DNA from: Sandaracinaceae bacterium
GTDB taxonomy: Bacteria > Myxococcota_A > Polyangia > Polyangiales > Sandaracinaceae
Reading direction: 5' to 3'
Assembly: GCA_004213565.1 (NCBI GenBank)
Contig: SHBB01000006.1
Location: 1-41,872 of the forward strand
Length of the DNA stretch: 41,872 nucleotides
In this document: positions 15,967 to 23,621 of the stretch, one piece after another
Layout of the letters: each line of letters begins with the position of its first letter
Numbering within the stretch: the stretch's first letter is position 1
The notes under the pieces: generated by a model
Database searches by the model: none
Seen by the model: only the letters and a program-made list of their open reading frames with translations
Told to the model about the DNA's origin: nothing
Program-made: the position numbers and the translations under genes

Positions 15967-15972
15967 TAGGGT
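15967..15972 (+). promoter_or_regulatory. Putative -10 hexamer TAGGGT, 6 bases before cupin ATG
   Basis: TAGGGT fits TANNNT and ends exactly 6 bases before the ATG at 15979, in the 21-base gap after the LysM-FecR gene. This suggests the cupin gene has its own leaderless transcript rather than depending on read-through. Confidence 0.4.
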
Positions 15973-15978
15973 CCGCGC

Positions 15979-16320
15979 ATGTTGGTCAAGAAGGGTCAGG
16001 GCTTCCCACGCGACGCGCTCTTCGGCGGCGAGGGCACGGTGACGGTGTGGGATCTGCTGGGTCGCGCGGCGGCGCCGCCGTTCACCGCGATCCTCGGCTG
16101 CGAGCTCGACGCGCCTGGGAGCGTCGGTCGACACGTGCAAGAGGAGTTCGCGGAGGTCGTGATCGGCCTCGAGGGCGACGGCGCGGCGACGGTGGACGGC
16201 GAGGAGCGCGCGCTCGGGCCGGGCGACGTGGTGCACCTGCCGCTCGGCGCTGTGCTCTCCATCGACAACCGGGGTGACACCCCGCTGCGCTACCTGATCA
16301 TCAAGGCCTCGGCCGGGTGA
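15979..16320 (+). CDS. Small single-domain cupin protein
   Basis: The 113-residue protein is essentially one cupin barrel. Motif 1 reads GSVGRHVQEEFAEVVIGLEG: the usual HxH is HVQ and the Glu is kept. Motif 2 reads GDVVHLPLGAVLSIDN: the usual third His (PxGxxH) is Leu. With two of the normal metal ligands altered, the site may hold metal poorly or not at all, and the protein could be a sugar- or small-molecule-binding cupin rather than an oxygenase. The N-terminal half (KKGQGFPRDALFGGEG, VTVWDLL) is atypical. It is convergent with the DUF2267 gene with stops only 3 bases apart. The substrate cannot be guessed. Confidence 0.88.
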   Translation: MLVKKGQGFPRDALFGGEGTVTVWDLLGRAAAPPFTAILGCELDAPGSVGRHVQEEFAEVVIGLEGDGAATVDGEERALGPGDVVHLPLGAVLSIDNRGDTPLRYLIIKASAG

Positions 16321-16323
16321 GGC

Positions 16324-16914
16324 TCAGCGCTGCCCGGGCGGCCGCCCCTCGGCGAGCGTCTCGTGCCTCTGCTCCTGGGTCAGCCCGTGCGCGGTCGACA
16401 CCGCGTCCTCCGAGCCGGGGCGGCCCTCGGCCAGCGTCTCCGCCGCGCGCTCCTGGGTCAGCCCGCGTGAGCTCGAGAGCTTGGTGTCGGCGTGATCGTC
16501 GTCGCGGCTGCGCGGCATGCGGGGCGGAGGCCGGCTCTCGGAGCGACGCTGCACCCACGGGCGGAGATCCTCCGGGAGCTCCCGCTCGAGCAACGCGCGC
16601 TCGTCTTCGTCCAGCTCGGCCGCGATGGCCGCGAGCACCGCGCTCGCGTGCTCGGCCGCGTGCCCGTCGGCGAGGTGCTCCGAGTCCGCGACCTGGGCCA
16701 CGAGCGCCTCGCGCCCGAAGTCGGGGTCGTAGTGCGCGTCGCGAAAGCCGTCGCGCGCGGCCGCGGGGAGCTCGGCCGCCAGGAGCTCTCGATGCGCGTG
16801 GCCCACGCAGGCGCCGAGGGCCTCACAGGTGACCTGGATCATCGCGTCGACGGCGTCGTCACCCTCTACGGGCACATGCTCGCGGACCCGAGCGCGGAGG
16901 CGATCTTCGTTCAT
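16324..16914 (-). CDS. DUF2267-like protein with C-terminal Gln/Glu repeat tail
   Basis: The first ~125 of 196 residues resemble the DUF2267 helical domain: paired segments (VTCEALGACVGHAHRELLAAELPAA and AAELDEDERALLERELPEDLRPW) have the family's 'a helix, LPxxxr' pattern. The function of that family is unknown. The tail (~130-196) is polar and contains a two-copy repeat: RGLTQERAAETLAEGRPGSE, then HGLTQEQRHETLAEGRPPGQ. The repeat is probably disordered or a short binding motif. There is no signal peptide or membrane helix. It is divergent from the small Rho-N-like gene by 68 bases and convergent with the cupin. A TACCTT box lies 7 bases before the ATG. Confidence 0.82.
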   Translation of the reverse strand: MNEDRLRARVREHVPVEGDDAVDAMIQVTCEALGACVGHAHRELLAAELPAAARDGFRDAHYDPDFGREALVAQVADSEHLADGHAAEHASAVLAAIAAELDEDERALLERELPEDLRPWVQRRSESRPPPRMPRSRDDDHADTKLSSSRGLTQERAAETLAEGRPGSEDAVSTAHGLTQEQRHETLAEGRPPGQR

Positions 16915-16921
16915 GTACGCG

Positions 16922-16927
16922 AAGGTA
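16922..16927 (-). promoter_or_regulatory. Putative -10 hexamer TACCTT, 7 bases before DUF2267-like ATG
   Basis: TACCTT fits TANNNT and ends 7 bases before the ATG at 16914, with no Shine-Dalgarno between. It lies in a 68-base divergent gap. Confidence 0.35.
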
Positions 16928-16982
16928 AGCCCCGCGCGAGGTACGTCACGGGGGGCTTTTGGGAGGCCGCCGTCGGACCTGT

Positions 16983-17246
16983 ATGGACGACATGGCCAAG
17001 GACCACGGACCGACGATCCAGGACGACGAGAAGTACGAGGCGCTGCGCGACGACGGCATGTCCAAGGAGAAGGCCGCGCGCATCGCGAACACGGGCGGCA
17101 AGAAGGCCGAGAAGCGCGGCGGGAAGTCGCCTCCGTACGAGGAGTGGACCAAGGAGGCGCTCTACGAGCGCGCCCAGGAGATCGGCATCGAGGGCCGCTC
17201 CGACATGGACAAAGAGCAGCTCATCGACGCGCTGCGGGACCACTGA
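16983..17246 (+). CDS. Small Rho-N/SAP-like protein (DUF7218-type)
   Basis: The 87-residue, highly charged protein has an N-terminal segment YEALRDDGMSKEKAARIANT and a Lys/Gly-rich middle (GGKKAEKRGGKSPPYEEWTK). Its C-terminal LYERAQEIGIEGRSDMDKEQ motif is the Rho-N/SAP-like helix-extended-loop-helix seen in nucleic-acid binding proteins. It matches a widespread small bacterial family that I recall as DUF7218; the label is from memory. It is probably cytoplasmic and nucleic-acid associated. ATG 16992 (MAKDHG) is an equally good start. The stop is 3 bases before the TTG of the membrane-protein gene, so the two are probably one transcript. Confidence 0.85.
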   Translation: MDDMAKDHGPTIQDDEKYEALRDDGMSKEKAARIANTGGKKAEKRGGKSPPYEEWTKEALYERAQEIGIEGRSDMDKEQLIDALRDH

Positions 17247-17249
17247 GAG

Positions 17250-17846
17250 TTGAGCGAGGAACGAAGCCGCGGCGAGGGTGAGAAGCCCCGTGAGCCCCGC
17301 GACCCCGAGCCCGGGGAGGAGCGGCGGTGGACCATCGATCTCTGGCGGGCCGGCGCGGGCGGGCTCGTGGGCGGTGGGCTCATCACGGCGACCTTCTGGT
17401 TCCTCGGCAGCGTGCAGGCGTGGGAGGCCGCGCAGCTCCTGTCGACCATCCTGGAGACGCTCCCCTACTTCTGCAGCGCGGTGCTCGGCGCGACCGCCAC
17501 GATCCTCGCCCTCATGCTCACCGTGCTCTCGCTCAGCGCGCAGACCGACGTGCAGCTGAGCGAGTTCCACTACCGACGCATCCGGAACATCGCGCGGCTC
17601 GACGCCATCGTGTTCGTGTTCACGATCGTGTTCTTCGTCTTCATCGGCATGCCCTACGACCAGGCGGACGGGTTCCCCGAGAGCGCGATGACGTGGGTGC
17701 TCTACGCGGTCATCATCTGCTCTTCGCTGATCACGGGCGTGATGATCACGATCGTGCTCAGCCTCTACCAGACGGTGAGCGAGACCATCGAGGTGGTCGG
17801 CCTCGGTCGCGAGTACGCGCACATGGTGCACTTCGAGGACGACTGA
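17250..17846 (+). CDS. Four-helix integral membrane protein, unknown function
   Basis: The 198-residue product starts with an acidic/basic cytoplasmic tail (SEERSRGEGEKPREPRDPEP) and has four predicted transmembrane helices: ~34-54 (GGLVGGGLITATFWFLGSV), ~66-94 (FCSAVLGATATILALMLTVL), ~118-134 (AIVFVFTIVFFVFIGM) and ~146-170 (LYAVIICSSLITGVMITIVL). A short cytoplasmic C-terminus ends EYAHMVHFEDD. The segment TVLSLSAQTDVQLSEFHYRR after helix 2 faintly recalls DUF2254-type membrane proteins, but the match is too weak to name. The start is TTG, 3 bases after the preceding stop, which implies coupling. It is convergent with the ThDP enzyme with 7 bases between stops. Confidence 0.82.
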   Translation: MSEERSRGEGEKPREPRDPEPGEERRWTIDLWRAGAGGLVGGGLITATFWFLGSVQAWEAAQLLSTILETLPYFCSAVLGATATILALMLTVLSLSAQTDVQLSEFHYRRIRNIARLDAIVFVFTIVFFVFIGMPYDQADGFPESAMTWVLYAVIICSSLITGVMITIVLSLYQTVSETIEVVGLGREYAHMVHFEDD

Positions 17847-17853
17847 GGACGGA

Positions 17854-19428
17854 TCAAGGCTCGGGCACGTCGCCGCGCTCGATGCCGTAGTCGATCGGGC
17901 AGCACACGAGCACGACGCCTTCGGGCGGCTCGCGCAGCGCGTCGGCGAGCTCGGCCGGCCCGTCGACCGCGACGCCGCGCGCCCCGAACGCCTCGGCGAG
18001 CTTCACGAAGTCGGGGTTGCCGAAGCGCACCGCGCCCTTCGCGTAGCCGTCCTTGGCCTGCTTCCACTCGATCATGCCGTAGCCGCCGTCCGCGAGGATC
18101 AGCACGTGGAGATCGAGCCCGAGGCGCACCGCGGTCTCGAGGTCCTGCACGTTCATGAGGAAGCCGCCGTCGCCACAGACCGCGAGGGCGCGCCGCTCCG
18201 GGTACACGCGCTTGGCGGCCATCGCGCCGGCAAGCCCCGCGCCCATGCTCGCGAGCGCGTCGTCGAGGAGCAGCGTGTTCGGCGCGCGCGTCTCGTAGCC
18301 GGACGCGAACCAGAGCTTGTAGAGACCGTTGTCGAGCGAGACCACGTCCTCGTCTCCCATCGCGTCGCGCACGGCCGCGACCACCTCGTCGAGGGAGTCG
18401 TCGCGGGGGCGCTCGGGCACGTCGGGCGGGGCGTGCGCGCCGGTGCGGCGGGCCGGCAGGCGCGAGGCGAGCGCGTCGAGCGTCGCGTCGAGCGCGCCGA
18501 CCACCGCCACGCCCGGCACGTAGCCCTCGCGCGCGTCGGGCGCCGACTCGTCGAGGTGCACGACGGCCTTGCCCGCGCAGGGGTTCCACGCCTCGGGCGG
18601 GAACTCGATGGCGTCGTAGCCCACCGTGAGGACCACCTCGGCCCAGCGCAGCAGCTCCGCGTGGCGTCCGGGCGAGTGCGCGCCGAGGCAGCCCAGGGCG
18701 CGCGGGTGCGACTCCGGGATGGCGCCCTTGCCGAGCTGCGTGGTGACGCAGGGGATCTCCGTCGCCTCGACGAAGCGCAGGAGCGCCGCGCTGGCTGACT
18801 GCGCGCCGCTCGACGCGAGCACCACCGCGCGCCGCGCGCCGATCGCGGCCAGCGCCGCGTCGATCGCGCGGGGTGACGGATGCGGCCGCGCCGGCGACTC
18901 GGGCCTCACGGGCTGCGCGTCGGTGCGCGCACGGGCGACGTCCTGGGGCAACACGAGGTGCACCGGGCCAGGCCTCCCCTCCATCGCCAGCGTCCAGGCG
19001 GCGGCCAGCTCGGCCGGCACCGACGACGCGCGACGGATCAGGCGCGAGCGCTTGGTCACGGGCGCGAACAGCGCGGTCAGCGGCAGGTACTGGAAGTCTC
19101 CCTCCGGGTCCCCCTCGAGCGGCCGCTGCGCGCTGATCGCGATCATCGGCCAGCGCCCGAGGTGCGCGTGGGCGACCCCGGTGATCAGGTTGGTCGCGCC
19201 CGGGCCGAGGGTGGAGAAGCAGACGCCCGGCCTCCCGGTGAGCCGCCCCTCGGTGGCCGCGAGGAACGCCGCGACCTGCTCGTGCCGCGTGACCACGAGC
19301 TCCACCCCCGCCGCCGAGAGCGCGTCCGTCAGGGCGAGCGTCTGCTCCCCCGGCACGCCGTAGATGCGCTCGACGCCCGCCTCCGCGAGCCCGCGCGCGA
19401 GCAGCTCCGCCCCGGTCGATGTCGCCAT
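17854..19428 (-). CDS. ThDP-dependent enzyme, acetolactate synthase large subunit-like
   Basis: The 524-residue protein covers the three domains of the family. The Pyr domain has GVPGEQT at 24-30 and catalytic Glu50 in TRHEQVAAF, which activates the thiamine ring, followed by FSTLGPGATNLITGVAHAH. The central domain has LGKGAIPESHP. The PP domain has ALAVCGDGGFLMNVQDLETA for Mg-ThDP and ADGGYGMIEWKQ. It condenses or decarboxylates 2-oxo acids. The enzyme is slightly shorter than IlvB (usually 550-600), and no small regulatory subunit gene is adjacent. It may therefore be a catabolic or biosynthetic relative rather than the branched-chain pathway enzyme (inference). An imperfect -10 (TAGCTC) lies 6 bases before the ATG. 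Confidence 0.92.
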   Translation of the reverse strand: MATSTGAELLARGLAEAGVERIYGVPGEQTLALTDALSAAGVELVVTRHEQVAAFLAATEGRLTGRPGVCFSTLGPGATNLITGVAHAHLGRWPMIAISAQRPLEGDPEGDFQYLPLTALFAPVTKRSRLIRRASSVPAELAAAWTLAMEGRPGPVHLVLPQDVARARTDAQPVRPESPARPHPSPRAIDAALAAIGARRAVVLASSGAQSASAALLRFVEATEIPCVTTQLGKGAIPESHPRALGCLGAHSPGRHAELLRWAEVVLTVGYDAIEFPPEAWNPCAGKAVVHLDESAPDAREGYVPGVAVVGALDATLDALASRLPARRTGAHAPPDVPERPRDDSLDEVVAAVRDAMGDEDVVSLDNGLYKLWFASGYETRAPNTLLLDDALASMGAGLAGAMAAKRVYPERRALAVCGDGGFLMNVQDLETAVRLGLDLHVLILADGGYGMIEWKQAKDGYAKGAVRFGNPDFVKLAEAFGARGVAVDGPAELADALREPPEGVVLVCCPIDYGIERGDVPEP

Positions 19429-19468
19429 GCCTCGGAGCTAGGGCCAACCGCCTCGGTTCGAAACTCTC

Positions 19469-20662
19469 TCAGGTGCGACACGTCCCGCCCGAGCAGGTCT
19501 GCCCGGGTCCGCAGCCGAAGTCGCAGCGGCCGCAGTTCCGGACGTCGTCGTCGAGGTTCACGCAGTTGCCGCCGCAGCAGGTGTCGCCCGCGCCGCAGGT
19601 CGTGCCGCAGGCGCCGCAGTTCATCTCGTCGTTCTGGAGGTTCGCGCAGCGGTCGGTGCACGACGTCAGCGGCGGGATGCACGTCACCTCGCACGCGCCG
19701 CCGATGCAGAGATCGGGACAGGTCGCGCCGCAGGTGCCGCAGTTCATCGGGTCGTCGGCCACGCGCGCGCAGCTGCCGCCGCAGCACTCCTCGCCCGCCG
19801 CGCAGCGGATGCCGCAGCCGCCGCAGTTGAGGCGACTGTTCGTGGTGTCCGTGCAGCTGGTGCGGCAGCAGCCCTCGCCCGCGGCGCACGCGTTACCGCA
19901 GCTCCCGCAGTGGCGCGGGTCTTCGGACGTCTCCACGCAGCCCCCATCGCAGCACCGCGCGGTCCCCTCGCAAGCCGCGCCGCACGCGCCGCAGTTGAAG
20001 ACGTCGCTCGTCACGTCGAGGCACGCGCCCATGCAGCACGCCTCGCCGGCGCCGCACGCGTTGCCGCAGCCGCCGCACGCGGTCCGGTCGTTGAGGATGT
20101 CGCGGCAGCCGCCCATGCAGAAGCTCAGGCCCGCGCCGCACTCGGACGCGCAGCTCCCCGCGCTGCAGACCTCCCCTCCGGTGCAGGCCGCGCCGCAGGC
20201 GCCGCAGTTGGCCGGGTCCGCGTCGAGCCGCACGCAGGTGCCGCCGCAGTCGGTCTCGCCGTCGGGGCAGCCGCCCTCACACACGCCCGCCTCGCAGGTC
20301 TCGTCCGCCGCGCACGCGACGCCGCAGCCGCCGCAGTTCCGCGCGTCGGTGGTCGCGTCGACGCAGCCACCGCTGCACTCCGTGGTGCCGGCCGGGCAGC
20401 CCGCCACGCAGACGCCGTCCGCGCAGACCGTGCCCGCGCCGCATCGCGCCCCGCAGACGCCGCAGTTCATCGGGTCGCTGCGTCCGTCGACGCAGACCCC
20501 CGCGCAGTCCATGAGCGGCGTGGCGCAGCCCTCCGGACCGCCGTCCTCTCCGGGAGGCACGCGCGCGTCCATGCCCTCCATCGCTCCGTCGGGAGGCGTC
20601 TCTCCCGAATCGCAGCCGACCACCAAGAACAAGCACGCCCCGAGCACCACCCCATACCGCAT
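19469..20662 (-). CDS. Cysteine-repeat lipoprotein (ten NCGxCG units)
   Basis: The 397-residue product begins MRYGVVLGACLFLVVGC (lipobox, Cys17) and an Asp/Gly-rich spacer. The rest is ten imperfect repeats centred on D-x-x-NCGxCGxxC, e.g. DPMNCGVCGARC, DPANCGACGAAC, DVFNCGACGAAC and DPRHCGSCGNAC. Between them are CxxGxC segments, of two lengths: a longer spacing in repeats 1-4 and 8-9, and a shorter form with GxxCC in repeats 5-7 and 10. The very high Cys content implies a chain of small disulfide-knotted modules projecting from the cell surface. Such proteins recur in myxobacterial genomes; function is unknown. The DNA shows corresponding imperfect ~60-120 base repeats. TACCCT lies exactly 6 bases before the ATG. 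Confidence 0.9.
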   Translation of the reverse strand: MRYGVVLGACLFLVVGCDSGETPPDGAMEGMDARVPPGEDGGPEGCATPLMDCAGVCVDGRSDPMNCGVCGARCGAGTVCADGVCVAGCPAGTTECSGGCVDATTDARNCGGCGVACAADETCEAGVCEGGCPDGETDCGGTCVRLDADPANCGACGAACTGGEVCSAGSCASECGAGLSFCMGGCRDILNDRTACGGCGNACGAGEACCMGACLDVTSDVFNCGACGAACEGTARCCDGGCVETSEDPRHCGSCGNACAAGEGCCRTSCTDTTNSRLNCGGCGIRCAAGEECCGGSCARVADDPMNCGTCGATCPDLCIGGACEVTCIPPLTSCTDRCANLQNDEMNCGACGTTCGAGDTCCGGNCVNLDDDVRNCGRCDFGCGPGQTCSGGTCRT

Positions 20663-20668
20663 GGGTTC

Positions 20669-20674
20669 AGGGTA
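20669..20674 (-). promoter_or_regulatory. Putative -10 hexamer TACCCT, 6 bases before Cys-repeat lipoprotein ATG
   Basis: TACCCT fits TANNNT and ends exactly 6 bases before the ATG at 20662. No Shine-Dalgarno is present between them. It shares a 76-base divergent gap with the box at 20725. Confidence 0.4.
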
Positions 20675-20724
20675 GCGGATCCGTGCATGTCGAGGTGCAT
20701 TCGGCGCAGCGGCGCGGGTTCGAC

Positions 20725-20730
20725 TATCCT
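20725..20730 (+). promoter_or_regulatory. Putative -10 hexamer TATCCT, 8 bases before phosphatase ATG
   Basis: TATCCT fits TANNNT. Eight bases (CCCACCCG) separate it from the ATG at 20739 and contain no Shine-Dalgarno, so the transcript probably starts at or within two bases of the start codon. Confidence 0.42.
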
Positions 20731-20738
20731 CCCACCCG

Positions 20739-22040
20739 ATGAAGCGCCGTCACTTCCTTCGCCGGAGCCTCGGAGCGGGCGCCGGCTTGTTTCTCCCGAC
20801 GAGCTTGCTCGGCTGCGACGGCGAAGAGGCGCCGCTCGAGGACGCGGGACGGGGGCGCGACGCGTCCTTCGTCGACAGCGGGCCGCCGCCGGACTTCCGC
20901 GGCGTGAGCAAGGGGCCGTTCGTGCAGCTGCTGGGCCCGGGGCGCGCGCGGCTGCGCTTCGAGTCGCGCGTGGAGGAGCCCTTCGCGGTCCGCGTGGGGC
21001 GCGCGGGCGGCGACGACACGCCCACCCCGACGCTCGCGCCGATGGAGCTGACCTACGCCCGCGACGCGCTCGGCATGGAGCGCTACTACCCCGACGAGCC
21101 GGGGCTGCACGTGGTGCAGGAGATCGTGCTCGAGGGCCTCGAGGCGGGCGAGGCGGTGACCTGGGAGGTGACCCCGCTCGAGGGGGCCGCGCGCACGGGC
21201 GGGTTCAAGGCGCCCGTCGCGCCGGACGTGGGCTTCCGCTTCGGGTGGCTCTCCGACACGAGCTTCCCGCACGCGGAGGCGGGCATCGAGGTGCTCGCGG
21301 GCCAGGGCTGCGACCTGGTGCTGCACGGCGGAGACATCACCTACCAGGCGAACCCGTTCGACACCTGGAACCACATGGCCGCGGGCATGGCGCCGCTCTT
21401 CACCCAGGGCGCGGTGCAGCTCTGCGTGGGCAACCACGAGTTCGAGAACGACGACGAGATCACCGTGCAATACGAGCGGCTCTTCGGCGGGCAGGGGGAC
21501 GAGGGCGGAGACGCGCGCTGGTTCGCCTACACCTACGGGGGCGTCCGCTTCATCCACGTCGACACGGAGAGCGGCGCGCTGCTCGAGATGAGCGACACGC
21601 AGATCGCCTTCATCGAGCGCGAGCTCTCGGCCGCGGCGGCGAGCCCCGACATCCACCACCCCATCGTCTGCTTCCACCGCCCGACCTACACCTTCTCGAA
21701 GCACGCGCCGGGCAACCTCTCGGTGCGCGACTACCTGCACGGCCGCTTCCTCGAGCACGGCGTGAAGCTGGTCCTCGCCGGCCACGCGCACTGCTACGAG
21801 CGCTTCGACGTGGACGGCGTCACCTACGTGGTCGACGGCGGCGGCGGCGCGGTGACCTACGACCCGGACAAGGACCGCGAGATCATCATGCGCGAGCGCC
21901 CCGACGAGATCGCGCTCCGCCAGATCGCGTCGCGCACGCACGGGGTCACCACGGTCGACGTGGCCGCCGACGGCGCGCTCACCCTGACCCGCCACGAGAA
22001 CACGGGCGTGGTGCAGGACGTGTTCGAGATCCCGGCCTGA
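20739..22040 (+). CDS. Tat-exported metallophosphatase (purple acid phosphatase-like)
   Basis: The 433-residue product begins MKRRHFLRRSLGAGAG, a twin-arginine signal, followed by LLGC, so Cys26 may also be lipidated. An Fn3-like domain (~55-160) precedes the phosphoesterase domain. Metal-site motifs are present: GWLSDTSF (first Asp), LHGGDITYQ, VGNHEFEND, CFHRPTY and AGHAHCYERF. This order is that of purple acid phosphatase/calcineurin-like enzymes, which hydrolyse phosphomonoesters with a two-metal centre. Tat export fits a cofactor loaded before transport. The usual first motif is 'xGDxG' and is SDTS here, still carrying Asp. The stop abuts the convergent gene's stop (TGATCA). The protein acts outside the cytoplasmic membrane. 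Confidence 0.92.
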   Translation: MKRRHFLRRSLGAGAGLFLPTSLLGCDGEEAPLEDAGRGRDASFVDSGPPPDFRGVSKGPFVQLLGPGRARLRFESRVEEPFAVRVGRAGGDDTPTPTLAPMELTYARDALGMERYYPDEPGLHVVQEIVLEGLEAGEAVTWEVTPLEGAARTGGFKAPVAPDVGFRFGWLSDTSFPHAEAGIEVLAGQGCDLVLHGGDITYQANPFDTWNHMAAGMAPLFTQGAVQLCVGNHEFENDDEITVQYERLFGGQGDEGGDARWFAYTYGGVRFIHVDTESGALLEMSDTQIAFIERELSAAAASPDIHHPIVCFHRPTYTFSKHAPGNLSVRDYLHGRFLEHGVKLVLAGHAHCYERFDVDGVTYVVDGGGGAVTYDPDKDREIIMRERPDEIALRQIASRTHGVTTVDVAADGALTLTRHENTGVVQDVFEIPA

Positions 22041-23540
22041 TCACCAGCCGGGACTCTCGCCGTCGGTCCGCAATCCGGCCCGCGCCAGCTCCACGCCGTC
22101 GCGGCTCTCGAGGCTGAGCACCACCTGCGCCCGGTCGAGCGCCCGGTCGAGCCCGAGGGCGTCCGCGCGCTGCACCTCCGCCCCCGCGAAGTGCGCGCCC
22201 GCGGCCGGCTCGCCGTCGGTCACCACGAGCCGCTCGCCGCGGACCCGTGCGCCGTCGGCGAACACGTGCCGCACCCGCCCGTCGACCAGGAGGCGCGCGC
22301 CGCCGAGATCCCCGCGCCCGCGCTGCCACCCCGCGAGCGAGAGCTCCACGTAGTCCGGCCCCGCCTCGGCGAAGGAGACGATGGGCGCCTCGCGCTCCTC
22401 GGTCTCGCCCGGGAACGGTCGACGCGTCGCGTAGAGGTCCCAGCTGCCGTTGCGCGCGTCCTGCCAGACCAGCCAGTCGTGGCCGGAGACGAGGTTGCGC
22501 TGGTCGGCGGGGTGCGTCGTGATGCGCTCGCCCGCGCCTCCCGGCAGGCCGACGCCGACGTCCCAGTTGCCGTCGCGCCCGTCGCGGTAGCCGATCCAGG
22601 TGCCGACGCTCTCGACGATCTGCGCGCCCGGCCCGCTCGCCCACGGCTCGACGTGCTCCGCGGAGACGCTCGGCCCGCCGAGGCGCGCGCAGTACACGTC
22701 CCAGTCGTCGCGCTCGTCCGCGGCGTCGGTCACGTGCCGGCCGTCGGTCCAGCAGCGGCCGACGAGATTGAAGAACGGGCCCACGGCGCCGGGGATGGGC
22801 TCGTGGTGCGCGATCTCGTAGAGGAAGTTGTCCGGCCACTCCGAGTAGTGGGGGCGCTCGTCGGCGAGATAGACGGCGTGATGCACGCTGCCCGCCTCGA
22901 GCCCGGGCGCGCGCTGATCGCCCGCGAGCCCGCCCGGCTGGTGCAGCGGTCGCGCCGCGGCGCCGCGCGGCCACTCGATCCAGAGGTCCCACTGCGCGCC
23001 GTCGTACTCCGTCCAGACGACCTCGTCGGCGGCGCCGAGGGCCGGCGAGTCGGAGGTCTGGTCCGAGAGCGCGCGCTCCTCACCGAGGACGAGGTCGTAG
23101 AGATACGCCCGCCGCCGCTCGCCCTCGCCGCGCACGTAGGCCACCGCGGTGCCGCGCACCGAGAGGGCCCGCTCGTCCTCCGGGCTGTGCGTGATCCGGA
23201 ACGGGCGGCCCATCCCCATGTGCATGCCCCAGACGTCGTACTGCCCGTCCTCGTTCGAGAGGTAGACGAGGAGATCGCCGTGCATCGCGGGGGACACGAG
23301 GTCGTGTTCGGCGCGCAACAAGGGGACGATCGCGCGCACGTCGTGCGCCGCCGCCGCCAGCTCCGCCGCCGCGATCAGCGGCTCTTCGTCGCAGCGTGGC
23401 GAAGTGCCCGAGCACGCCTCGGGGACGCCCGCGTCGCCCTGTAGGACGGCCCGAGGGCCCGAATCCGCCGGGGTTGCGGCCACATCGGCGCAGCCGAGGG
23501 CGAGGATCGAGAGCAGCAGGAGCAGGGGGGAGCGCGCCAT
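22041..23540 (-). CDS. Lipoprotein: beta-propeller-like repeats plus lamin-tail-like domain
   Basis: From the ATG at 23540 the product is 499 residues with a lipoprotein signal (MARSPLLLLLSILALGC, Cys17). Residues ~75-375 contain TolB-like propeller repeats: MHGDLLVYLSNEDGQYDVW, VRGTAVAYVRG, DEVVWTEYDGAQWDLW, GTWIGYRDGRDGNWDV and HDWLVWQDARNGSWDLY, each a 'W/Y-D-x-R-x-G-x-W-D' blade edge. The last ~100 residues (PIVSFAEAGPDYVELSLAGW, RHVFADGARVRGERLVVTDG) resemble a lamin-tail domain, a beta fold found in secreted bacterial proteins. The combination suggests a surface binding protein. The ORF frame extends to 24587, but only this part has a signal peptide. The stop is shared with TGATCA at the convergent junction. 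Confidence 0.85.
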   Translation of the reverse strand: MARSPLLLLLSILALGCADVAATPADSGPRAVLQGDAGVPEACSGTSPRCDEEPLIAAAELAAAAHDVRAIVPLLRAEHDLVSPAMHGDLLVYLSNEDGQYDVWGMHMGMGRPFRITHSPEDERALSVRGTAVAYVRGEGERRRAYLYDLVLGEERALSDQTSDSPALGAADEVVWTEYDGAQWDLWIEWPRGAAARPLHQPGGLAGDQRAPGLEAGSVHHAVYLADERPHYSEWPDNFLYEIAHHEPIPGAVGPFFNLVGRCWTDGRHVTDAADERDDWDVYCARLGGPSVSAEHVEPWASGPGAQIVESVGTWIGYRDGRDGNWDVGVGLPGGAGERITTHPADQRNLVSGHDWLVWQDARNGSWDLYATRRPFPGETEEREAPIVSFAEAGPDYVELSLAGWQRGRGDLGGARLLVDGRVRHVFADGARVRGERLVVTDGEPAAGAHFAGAEVQRADALGLDRALDRAQVVLSLESRDGVELARAGLRTDGESPGW

Positions 23541-23609
23541 GACGGCCGGATGTGCACGCGCCGAGCCAGCGCCGATCGCCGCTTTGGTTCCCGTCGGCCC
23601 GAGTTGGGA

Positions 23610-23615
23610 TATCCT
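23610..23615 (+). promoter_or_regulatory. Putative -10 hexamer TATCCT, 6 bases before PEGA-kinase GTG
   Basis: TATCCT fits TANNNT and ends exactly 6 bases before the GTG at 23622. The intervening GCCGCC is no Shine-Dalgarno. This box would drive the two-gene kinase-receptor operon. Confidence 0.45.
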
Positions 23616-23621
23616 GCCGCC

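Noticed and set aside
13597-16236. 879-aa minus-strand frame opposite the LysM-FecR gene
   Set aside because: Arg/His/Gln-rich shadow of a high-GC coding strand with no signal peptide, domain or ribosome site.
19469-20662. Possible CRISPR-like array because of regular short repeats
   Set aside because: The repeats are in-frame, imperfect and encode Cys-rich modules; there are no identical direct repeats with unique spacers and no cas genes.
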